A stretch of DNA of 25,954 bases from CAIVPM01 sp049242885. GTDB lineage: Bacteria; Bacteroidota; Bacteroidia; Chitinophagales; Chitinophagaceae. How positions within the stretch are numbered: position 1 is the stretch's first letter; every line of letters begins with the position of its first letter. Below are positions 14,460 to 22,300 of the stretch, piece by piece. The position numbers were made by a program, and so were the translations under genes. The notes under the pieces are model-generated. The model saw only the letters and a list, made by a program, of their open reading frames with translations. It was not told the origin of the DNA and made no database searches. Location of the stretch: assembly GCA_049242885.1 (NCBI GenBank), contig JBMLOQ010000142.1, positions 1 to 25,954 of the forward strand. Reading direction: 5' to 3'.

Positions 14460-14490
14460 CAAATGTAGGTTTATGCTGCATTGTATCAAA
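14460..14490 (-). promoter_or_regulatory. rplKAJL promoter
   Basis: Minus strand TTTG (14490-14487), exactly 19 bp, then TACATTTG (14467-14460). This is a perfect match to the Bacteroidota vegetative promoter TTTG-N19-TAnnTTTG. The predicted start is near 14453, giving a leader of about 90 nt before rplK. Confidence 0.8.
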
Positions 14491-14679
14491 ATTAAATTTT
14501 AAAAGTATAACTGTATTGCAATATTATCATCAACAAATTCAGCAAAAGACAACATTTTTCTATTGGTTAAATGAATAAAAATTCATTGTCAATTATCATT
14601 GAGCTATAAACTCACTTATATATTATGATTATTTTAATATAAAAAAATTTCAATGAATTATGGCAAAAACTAAATGAAA

Positions 14680-14712
14680 TTGAGTTTAAAAATTTATTTT
14701 CCCTTTATTTTG
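14680..14712 (+). promoter_or_regulatory. glutamine synthetase promoter
   Basis: TTG at 14680-14682, 22 bp, then TTATTTTG at 14705-14712, one mismatch to TAnnTTTG. It lies 16 nt before the ATG at 14729. No clear operator palindrome is seen here. Confidence 0.4.
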
Positions 14713-14728
14713 CAAAAAATTATTCATC

Positions 14729-16921
14729 ATGTCATTACGTTTTAAAGCAATTTCAGACCTCACATCGTCTCCCAAGACAATTGAGTTTTCCGACAACACA
14801 AAAATTACAGCCATTTTTGGCGAAAATGTATTTAGCACCAAAAAAGCAAGAGAGTTTTTAAGCGACGAAGCATACAAAAGTCTCATTGGTAGCATAAAAG
14901 GCGGAAAAAAAATCGACCGCTCTGTTGCCAATCAAATTGCCAATGGCATTCGTAGTTGGGCAGAAGCTAAAGGTGTAACCCATTTTACACACTGGTTTCA
15001 ACCATTAACTGGTACAACTGCTGAAAAACATGATAGCTTTTTTACACTTAAAAGCGATGGCACTGCAATTGAGGAATTTGATGGTGCTGCACTAATACAA
15101 CAAGAGCCAGATGCTAGTAGTTTTCCTAGTGGTGGTTTAAGAGCAACTTTTGAGGCCCGTGGTTATACAGCTTGGGATCCATCTTCTCCTCCATTTATTA
15201 TGGAAGTAGGTGCTGGTAAAACTTTATGTATTCCTACAATATTTATTTCTTACACTGGCGAAAGTTTAGACTATAAAGCTCCACTTTTAAAAGCATTAGA
15301 AGCATTAAATACAGCAGCAGTTGATGTGTGCCATTATTTCGACAAAAATGTTACTAAAGTAACTTCTACTTTAGGCTGGGAGCAAGAATATTTTGTGATT
15401 GATGAAGCCATGGCTAATGCACGTCCAGATTTAGTACAATGTGGTCGTACAGTTTTTGGTGCTTCACCAGCAAAAGGACAACAACTTGAAGACCATTATT
15501 TTGGCAGCATTCCAGAGCGTACTTACGCTTTTATGAGAGATTTTGAAACTGAATGTTACAAACTTGGAATTCCATTGCGTACTCGTCATAACGAGGTTGC
15601 ACCTGCTCAATTTGAGTGTGCACCAATTTTTGAGGAAGTAAGTGTAGCAGTTGACCATAATGCCTTATTAATGGATATTATGGATAGAGTTGCTCGACGT
15701 CACCAACTAAAAGTATTAATGCACGAAAAACCATTTGCTGGCATTAATGGTAGTGGTAAGCACAACAACTGGAGCATGGCAACGGATACTGGCGTTAATT
15801 TACTTAGTCCAGGCAAAACGCCAAAAACAAACTTAATGTTTCTTACATTTTTTGTAAATACAATTAAAGCTGTACACGACTATGCCGAGCAATTAAGAGC
15901 ATCAATAGCTAGTGCTGGTAATGATCATAGATTGGGTGCCAATGAAGCTCCTCCTGCAATTATAAGTGTATTTGTAGGACAATACTTAGCCAAGGTTTTG
16001 GATGATGTAGAAAGCAGAGTTGGTGGTAAATTTGATGAACAAGATGAAGCTATTTTGAAATTAGACATTCACCGTAGCATCCCAGAATTATTACAAGACA
16101 ATACTGATAGAAACAGAACTTCTCCTTTTGCATTTACAGGAAATAAGTTTGAGTTTAGAGCAGTTGGAAGTACTGCAAACTGTGCAAGCCCAATGACTGT
16201 TTTAAATGCTGCTATGGCTCAAACTCTAAAACAATTTAAGTTAGATGTTGATGCAACAATTGCAGGTGGCGAGAAAAAAGAAATAGCTGTAATGCAAACC
16301 ATTCAAAAGTACATTGTAGAAAGCAAAAAAGTATTATTTGAAGGTGATGGCTACAGCGATGCTTGGCATCAAGAAGCTGCAAAACGTGGCTTGCCAAATA
16401 TACCTACCACACCTTTAGCTTTAGATGCAATGGTTACCGATAAAGCAAAACATTTATACGAAAGTTGTAAAGTATATACTCATAGTGAGCTTGAAGCAAG
16501 ACACGAGATTGAACTAGAAAAATACCTTAAAAAGGTACAAATTGAAGCAAGAATAATGTGCGATTTATCTCTAAATCATATTATACCTGCTGCTGTAAAA
16601 TACCAAAGCGATTTAGCTACTAATATTGCACAGTTAAAATCTATTGGTGCTAGTGATGCAAGCTATGCTACACAACTTGATATCTTAAATAAAGTGAGCA
16701 ACCACATAGGTATTGTATACACAAAAAGTAGTGAAATGGTAGAAGCTCGTAAAGTAGCTAATGCTATCGAAGATACCCGTGCTAGAGCTATTGCCTATTG
16801 CAACGATGTTAAAGAAAAATTCTTTGACGATATTAGATATAGTGTAGATAAACTTGAAAGTTTAGTTGATGATGAATATTGGCCTCTTCCAAAATATAGA
16901 GAAATGCTTTTTTTAAGATAA
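14729..16921 (+). CDS. glnN: glutamine synthetase type III
   Basis: 730 residues, the size of class III glutamine synthetases (about 730) and far longer than GSI (about 470). It makes glutamine from glutamate, ammonia and ATP in the cytoplasm. Class III signatures seen are FTHWFQPLTGTTAEKHDSF, GGLRATFEARGYTAWDP, GWEQEYF with metal/glutamate ligands E218 and E220, NEVAPAQFE, and NGSGKHNNWS with H345. The C-terminal extension EARHEIELEKYLKKVQIEARIM is also characteristic. The start gives MSLRFKAISDL, normal for the family. It is monocistronic with a terminator just downstream. No PII gene, ammonium transporter or glutamate synthase is nearby. Class III enzymes lack the GSI adenylylation site. 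Confidence 0.97.
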   Translation: MSLRFKAISDLTSSPKTIEFSDNTKITAIFGENVFSTKKAREFLSDEAYKSLIGSIKGGKKIDRSVANQIANGIRSWAEAKGVTHFTHWFQPLTGTTAEKHDSFFTLKSDGTAIEEFDGAALIQQEPDASSFPSGGLRATFEARGYTAWDPSSPPFIMEVGAGKTLCIPTIFISYTGESLDYKAPLLKALEALNTAAVDVCHYFDKNVTKVTSTLGWEQEYFVIDEAMANARPDLVQCGRTVFGASPAKGQQLEDHYFGSIPERTYAFMRDFETECYKLGIPLRTRHNEVAPAQFECAPIFEEVSVAVDHNALLMDIMDRVARRHQLKVLMHEKPFAGINGSGKHNNWSMATDTGVNLLSPGKTPKTNLMFLTFFVNTIKAVHDYAEQLRASIASAGNDHRLGANEAPPAIISVFVGQYLAKVLDDVESRVGGKFDEQDEAILKLDIHRSIPELLQDNTDRNRTSPFAFTGNKFEFRAVGSTANCASPMTVLNAAMAQTLKQFKLDVDATIAGGEKKEIAVMQTIQKYIVESKKVLFEGDGYSDAWHQEAAKRGLPNIPTTPLALDAMVTDKAKHLYESCKVYTHSELEARHEIELEKYLKKVQIEARIMCDLSLNHIIPAAVKYQSDLATNIAQLKSIGASDASYATQLDILNKVSNHIGIVYTKSSEMVEARKVANAIEDTRARAIAYCNDVKEKFFDDIRYSVDKLESLVDDEYWPLPKYREMLFLR

Positions 16922-16950
16922 GCACTGAGAAAATCTTGAGAAACAAAAAA

Positions 16951-16982
16951 CCTCACTTCCATAAGGAATGTGAGGTTTTTTT
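16951..16982. terminator. bidirectional terminator, glutamine synthetase / DoxX gene
   Basis: CCTCACTTCC (16951-16960) pairs with GGAATGTGAGG (16965-16975) with one bulged T and an ATAA loop. Seven T residues follow on the plus strand and six on the minus strand, so it can end both convergent transcripts. Confidence 0.88.
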
Positions 16983-17005
16983 ATCGTTATTTTTTACAAT
17001 GAAAA

Positions 17006-17371
17006 CTATTTAACGATTGCCCAATACTTGTCTTTGTTTAAGAATATTCCAATAGCGTTTACTAATAATAGTATAATACCAATACCAGGAGCTTTGGCTA
17101 TGCATAATTCAAAAAGTAAAATGTTTATAGTAATTGGTGCAATGAGTAATAGGGCTAATGCTCTAGTTTTTGGAACAAATAAAAGCAGAGCAATTACTAC
17201 TTCCAATACTTTTACAACAGTTAAATAACCACTACTGTACATAACTCCAAAATAAGTGGCTGGGTCGCCTGTCATAGGTGGCATTGGCAAAAATTTAAGC
17301 CAAAAATTTAAGCCAAATACCAAATAAACTAGGCCTAATAAATAAGCAGGGGATTGTTTTAAAATATTCAT
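17006..17371 (-). CDS. DoxX-family integral membrane protein
   Basis: 121 residues with four predicted membrane helices (about 9-26, 48-66, 70-88, 96-112). The pattern of a small four-helix protein with LVYLVFGLNFWLKFLP near the start and LEVVIALLLFVP in helix 2 fits the DoxX/DoxD-like family. DoxX-like proteins such as CatD, MhqP and YfiD occur in oxidative-stress and quinone-stress operons in several bacteria, with unclear biochemistry. Here it is the last gene of MarR-pirin-YceI-DoxX, 33 bp after the YceI gene. Its place in a stress response is inferred from this context only. Confidence 0.8.
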   Translation of the reverse strand: MNILKQSPAYLLGLVYLVFGLNFWLKFLPMPPMTGDPATYFGVMYSSGYLTVVKVLEVVIALLLFVPKTRALALLLIAPITINILLFELCIAKAPGIGIILLLVNAIGIFLNKDKYWAIVK

Positions 17372-17404
17372 TTTTTACAGTTTTAGTTTTTAATCTATTA
17401 ATAA

Positions 17405-17929
17405 TTATTGTTTTATCATTTGTATATTCAAATGTAGTTTTATATCATCACTAACCACAACACCACCAGCTTCAGTAATAGCACTCCAAGTAAGCCCAAA
17501 CTCGCTTCTGCTAATTTTTCCAATTAACTCAAAGCCAGCTTTAGTTTGTCCATAAGGGTCTTGCATTGTTCCATTATACTCTACTTCTAAACTTACAGAT
17601 TTTGTATTTCCTTTTATTGAAAGATTACCAACAAGTTCAAAAACATTATCACGCTTTTTGCTAAAACTTACTGATTCAAAACTTATAGAAGGAAAATTTT
17701 GGGCATCAAAAAAATCAGCACTTTTCAAATGTCCGTCTCTTTGTGCATTATTGGTATTTATACTATCTACTTGGGCAGTAAAGCTAATTGTAGCATCGCT
17801 AAAATCTTCTTCATTGGCAGTTAGGGTTGCTTCAAAATCTGTAAAATTTCCTGTTACGTTAGAAATCATTAAGTGTTTTACTTTAAAGCTAATTTCGCTG
17901 TGTGCAGCATCAATTTTGTAGGTTGTCAT
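17405..17929 (-). CDS. YceI-family lipid-binding protein, apparently cytoplasmic
   Basis: 174 residues. It begins directly with the YceI fold (TYKIDAAHSEISFKVKHLMISNVTGNF) and contains RDGHLKSADFFDAQNFPSISFES, both diagnostic. YceI proteins are lipocalin-like barrels that bind isoprenoid quinones or amphipathic molecules. Classical YceI has a signal peptide; this one has none, so it is probably cytoplasmic. It sits between pirin (34 bp upstream) and DoxX (33 bp downstream), clearly one operon. Carriage of a quinone-like ligand would fit the neighbours but is inference. Confidence 0.92.
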   Translation of the reverse strand: MTTYKIDAAHSEISFKVKHLMISNVTGNFTDFEATLTANEEDFSDATISFTAQVDSINTNNAQRDGHLKSADFFDAQNFPSISFESVSFSKKRDNVFELVGNLSIKGNTKSVSLEVEYNGTMQDPYGQTKAGFELIGKISRSEFGLTWSAITEAGGVVVSDDIKLHLNIQMIKQ

Positions 17930-17963
17930 ATTATTATTTATTTAATTTAAAAAAGGTAGTTTA

Positions 17964-18671
17964 CTAATTCATTGGTACTTCAATTACCAAAAGTTCGGCA
18001 GGTGAAATAATTTTAATTTCTACACTATCAGTATTCCAAACCCCAATGGCATCTCTTTTATTTAAAATTTTTCCATCTATTTCAATACTTCCTTCAATGA
18101 GTAAAATATAAACTCCATTACCTTTTGAGTTAATGGTATAAGTGGTATTTTGAGGTTCTAAAAAATTGGCTAAGCTTATGTAAGCGTTTTGATAAATCCA
18201 TAAACCTTCATTACCAAATGGCTTTACAACTGTTTGAAATTTATTTATTCTATCTGCTTCATTAAAAGTTTTTTGGTCATACCTAGGCGTAACATTTTTT
18301 CTATCCGAAAAAATCCAGAGTTGAAAAAGATGTACATCTTCCTCTTTACTATGATTAAATTCGCTGTGCTCTATGCCACTACCAGCACTCATTACTTGTA
18401 TGTCATTTCTTTTAATTATTCCATGTCCACCTATATTATCTTTATGTTCTAAAGCACCTTTCAATGGAATTGTAATTATCTCCATATTGTCGTGTGGGTG
18501 TTTTCCAAAGCCAAATCCTGCTTTTACTATATCATCATTCAAAACCCTTAGCATTCCAAAATGCACCCTCTCTGGGTTGTACCAACTGGCAAAACTAAAG
18601 CTGTGGTGGGCATCAAGCCACTCATGATTTGCATGTCCTCTGCTAGTAGCAGTATGTAATACTGTGTTCAT
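17964..18671 (-). CDS. pirin family protein (YhhW-like quercetinase type)
   Basis: 235 residues, the length of YhhW-type bicupins. The N-terminal cupin has the metal-binding residues H58 and H60 (KHPHDNMEIITI) and H102 and E104 (GIEHSEFN). RGHANHEWLDAHHSFSFASWYNPERVHFG is the typical start and supports the ATG at 18671. Some members cleave quercetin with a bound metal; others act as redox sensors. Which applies here cannot be read from sequence. It is the first gene after the MarR regulator (62-bp gap) and a copy of the MarR operator lies in that gap. Confidence 0.93.
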   Translation of the reverse strand: MNTVLHTATSRGHANHEWLDAHHSFSFASWYNPERVHFGMLRVLNDDIVKAGFGFGKHPHDNMEIITIPLKGALEHKDNIGGHGIIKRNDIQVMSAGSGIEHSEFNHSKEEDVHLFQLWIFSDRKNVTPRYDQKTFNEADRINKFQTVVKPFGNEGLWIYQNAYISLANFLEPQNTTYTINSKGNGVYILLIEGSIEIDGKILNKRDAIGVWNTDSVEIKIISPAELLVIEVPMN

Positions 18672-18704
18672 TGTTTTATTTTTATTCGTTAATTAATATA
18701 TTAA

Positions 18705-18720
18705 ATGTACATACATGTAT
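18705..18720 (-). promoter_or_regulatory. second MarR operator copy, pirin promoter
   Basis: The minus strand carries ATACATGTATGTACAT, identical over 16 bp to the site in front of the MarR gene. It overlaps a -7-like TACATTTA (18709-18702, one mismatch to TAnnTTTG) and lies 34 nt before the pirin ATG. Confidence 0.75.
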
Positions 18721-18733
18721 TATGATAAAAAAT

Positions 18734-19186
18734 TTAGTTTGCTCTCATTTTTTCCAATAAATTATTTAGTTGACCTGCTTCGTTTGAATCAAGCTTTAAA
18801 ACATTACTTGTCGCCTCTTCAACTAAGCTACTGGCTTCAGCCAATTTACTGATGCCTAAAGGAGACAAACCAATTTTGGTATGCCTACCATCATTTGGGC
18901 ATTGAATACGATTTATCCAACTTTTCTTTTCAAGTCTATCAATTATTCTTGGCACATTGCTATTTTGCTCAATCATTCTACTAGCAATATCTTTTACACT
19001 CATTTTTTCGGGGTGCTTACCCTTTAAAATTCTCATTACATTAAATTGCTCTTGTGTAAAATCAATCTGTTTTAAACTCTTACTTACCAATGTTTTAAGC
19101 CACCATGCTGTGTATAATATATTTATAGATGCTTTATGCAATTCGCTTTTAAAATTTGATGATTTTATGGCTTGCTCTAATTTCAC
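18734..19186 (-). CDS. MarR-family transcriptional regulator, GTG start
   Basis: 150 residues from a GTG at 19186. A longer frame exists (ATG at 19222), but it would translate through the operator and the -7 element, so the GTG four bases after TATATTTG is preferred. The winged-helix core includes FTQEQFNVMRILKGKHPEKMSVKDIASRM in segments, recognition helix NSNVPRIIDRLEKKSWINR, and the wing QCPNDGRHTKIGLSPLG. The single cysteine, C96, lies at the base of the wing and could in principle sense oxidants, although this CPND-type motif is also common in Bacteroidota MarR proteins. It probably represses itself and the downstream pirin-YceI-DoxX genes through two identical operators. Confidence 0.9.
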   Translation of the reverse strand: MKLEQAIKSSNFKSELHKASINILYTAWWLKTLVSKSLKQIDFTQEQFNVMRILKGKHPEKMSVKDIASRMIEQNSNVPRIIDRLEKKSWINRIQCPNDGRHTKIGLSPLGISKLAEASSLVEEATSNVLKLDSNEAGQLNNLLEKMRAN

Positions 19187-19190
19187 AAAG

Positions 19191-19223
19191 CAAATATACA
19201 TGTATGTACATGTAATTTCCAAA
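19191..19223 (-). promoter_or_regulatory. MarR promoter with operator inside
   Basis: Minus strand TTTG (19223-19220), 21 bp, then TATATTTG (19198-19191), a perfect -7. The palindrome TACATGTA-N2-TACATGTA (19197-19214) fills the spacer and touches the -7 element. Four bases separate the -7 element from the GTG start codon, so the mRNA should be leaderless. A bound MarR dimer would block polymerase. Confidence 0.8.
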
Positions 19224-19302
19224 TTTATTTTAGTTACCCATTATTATAATTCACTGTTTTTGTACAATCTCTACACATTAAGCAACAAATATCAATAATT
19301 AC

Positions 19303-19334
19303 TTTGAAATAAAGGATGGTTTCATTTAGATTTG
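19303..19334 (+). promoter_or_regulatory. promoter of the SNF2 helicase gene
   Basis: TTTG (19303-19306), 20 bp, then TAGATTTG (19327-19334), a perfect Bacteroidota-type promoter. The predicted start near 19340 gives a leader of about 50 nt. Confidence 0.7.
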
Positions 19335-19393
19335 TCGATTGCTTTTTCAAAGCCAAAAAAGGCAGGTAAGAAAGTAGCAACCAACAAATAATT

Positions 19394-22300
19394 ATGGCAT
19401 TACCTTTTTTGCTAAAAAAAATGTACAATGGTGGTACAGATGAAGTAATAAAACGTGGTAAAAAAATTTACGCAACCAGCACTATTGACTTATTGGAGTA
19501 TGATGAGCTAATGGGTAATATTGTTTTTCGTGTGAAAGATGACACTTATAGCACCTTTTATAAAGTATACATTAGCCAATTTAGAATAGAAAAAGCAGTT
19601 ACCGTAAAATGCAGTTGCCCCTACAATTTAAGTGAAATTTGTAGGCACAAAGCTGCAGCCTTATTGCATTTACAAGATTTGCTAGATAGAAATCAATTGA
19701 GCCGAGAAGGTGTAAACTATCAGCAAATACACACTGTGGTAAAAATGAAGCAGCTTGAATTAAAAGCTATTAGAATGTTTGCTTCTTTTGATGCATTTGC
19801 TGATGCAGAAGAATTTTTGCGTACTCAAAAAGCAGTTATACTAAGTGCCATCGACGAAACTGTTAAAGCCGAGCTTAATTATAAAGGCTCTCTTTATAAC
19901 TTAATTATCCGTAAAAACGAAGAACGAAATTTTGATACAAGCTGCAACTGTGTTGGCGAAACAGAGCATCCTATTTGCGTACACAAGCTTATTTTATTTT
20001 TGCAATTGCTAAGCAAACATGGCGTTAATTATTTTGATAGCATAAGAAATTGGGACAATGTAAAAAATAAATTGTTAAGCATATATGGCTACTCCTTAAA
20101 AGATGATTTAACCAACAAGTTTGAATTTGCTTATATTGATGGAAAGCCATTTTTGCGTTTGCTCGATAAAAGCATAAAACGACTAGAAGTCCCAATTGCT
20201 GTTGAGCAAGCACCTCCAAGTGCCGATAGCTATAAGTTTCCAATACCTACTTTACAACGTGATAATAGTTTACAAGATACCGCTACTAACCAAACCAATA
20301 GTAATTTAAAAGATAATGCTATTTTTTTAGGGCTTGTGCTTACAACTAATCTAAATGAATACCCTTTTTTACTATTTGAACTATGTAGTGGAATGGTAAA
20401 CGACAAAGCCAATGCCTTTGTTGATAAAGTTGAAAAACTAGATTTGACGAAATTTATTGATGGATCTAGCTATAGCGAAGAAGATAAATTGTTGTTGCAA
20501 AACGTTCGAAAATTTACACCCATTGAAGTAAACAAATACATTAATAGAAACTCCCCTTTTGGTGGAGCATGGGAAAATATTCTACAACTGCAACAAGAAG
20601 AATTGCCAAAAGAAACCAAACAATTAATGGCGGAATACTTTCACCCAAAAATCCAAAAATTAATTGAAGAAAACATAAACAACCAATTGCTTTTTTGGTT
20701 GCCACAAAATAAAATTTTCAGCTCTCAAAACATAAAGCCTTTACACGTTGATGATACCCCTTTAACACCTTATTTTATTGTAACTTCCAATAAAAATGAT
20801 ATTACAGTTGAGTGTAGAGTAAAATTGCCATTAAACGATTTAAGCATCAATGAAAACGAACACATCAGTCCTTTTATTTTTCAATTTCATGATGTGTTAT
20901 TTGGGTGGAGTAAAAAAGAAGACATAGAAATTGTAGGTCAATTTATGCCTTCTGGTAGCTTAACCATTACTAAAAGTGATTGGCAACATCAATTACAACA
21001 ATTTATCATCCCATTAACCAAAGAATATGAAGTAGAATTTGTAAATCTGCCTAAAGAAATTATAAAAAATAGTAGCCCTGAAATGAAAATGCACCTTGCA
21101 GAACGAGGCGACTATTTAATTTTTGAACCCATATTTAGTTATAAAAACTATCCCATAACCGCTACTGATGGCAACAAAATTATTTTTCCAGCCAACGAAA
21201 GATTGCTAGTAATTCATAGAAACTTGCAGGAAGAACAAGAGATGGTAAATAAGGTTCAGGCCCTACACAGCAATTTTGTAAAACCCAACAATGGCTATAC
21301 ATTGGCATTAAAAGGCACAGAAGTTTTAAAAAACAACTGGTTCTTTTTGTTTGTAGATGCCATGAAAGAAAACAACACCGTAATTTATGGTTTTGATGCC
21401 CTTAGAAATTTTAGATTTAACACCTCAAAACCTAGCACAAGAATTCATATTAGCAGCAATACCGATTGGTTTGATGCAAAAGTAGAAATAGATTTTAATG
21501 GGCAAAAAGTAACTGTTGCCGACGTTAAAAAAGCTTTGGCCAATAAGCAACAATTTGTGCCATTAGCTGATGGAAGTCTTGGTATTTTACCAGAAGATTG
21601 GGTACGGAAATATTCTTTGCTTTTTAAAGTTGGCGATGGTAAACAAGATAGTCTAAAGCTTAGCAAATTTCAATTTAGTGTAATTGAAGATTTGTACAAC
21701 GAGCGTGACGAAGAAGAATTGTTTATTGCCCTTGAAGAAAAATACGATAAGCTACGATATAACCACGAAATAAAACCAATTGATACTCCCTCACATCTTA
21801 CAAAAATTCTAAGGCCATACCAAGCAAGTGGTTTTCAATGGCTTAATTATTTAAAAGAAGTACAGTGGGGTGGCATTTTAGCAGATGATATGGGTTTGGG
21901 TAAAACTATACAAGCATTGAGTTTTATGCACCACTTAAAAGAAGAAAAAGGTAGTATAAAAGCTTTGGTTGTATGCCCTACAACTTTGTTATTCAACTGG
22001 CAAAACGAAATAAAAAAGTTTACCCCATCAGTACAATTTTATGTACATCATGGCAGCACAAGGCTTAAAGATGCTGTACAAAAAGCTTCATCTGAAATTA
22101 TTATTACAACCTATGGTACTTTACGTAGTGATATAAAATTATTCATAGATGTAGATTTTGATTATGTAGTTTTAGATGAGAGTCAAGCCATTAAAAACCC
22201 AAGTAGCAAGGTTACAAAAGCAGCATGTTTATTAAGAGCCAAAAATAGATTATGTTTAAGTGGTACACCTTTGCAAAACAACACTTTCGACATATTTGCC

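Larger units (their letters stand above)
14362..14728. other. divergent intergenic region, rplK / glutamine synthetase
   Basis: This 367-bp region holds a strong minus-strand promoter for rplK, a structured rplK leader (about 90 nt) and the plus-strand promoter of the glutamine synthetase gene. Between them, 14491-14679 is AT-rich with no gene; a plus-strand frame at 14360-14578 covers the rplK leader and promoter and has no protein-like features. Confidence 0.5.

Noticed and set aside
14360..14578. 72-codon plus-strand frame in the rplK upstream region
   Set aside because: It lies over the consensus rplK promoter and leader and its translation has no protein-like pattern.
18734..19222. ATG at 19222 as the MarR start
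   Set aside because: It would put the operator and the -7 element inside the coding sequence; the GTG at 19186 directly follows the promoter and keeps the full winged-helix domain.
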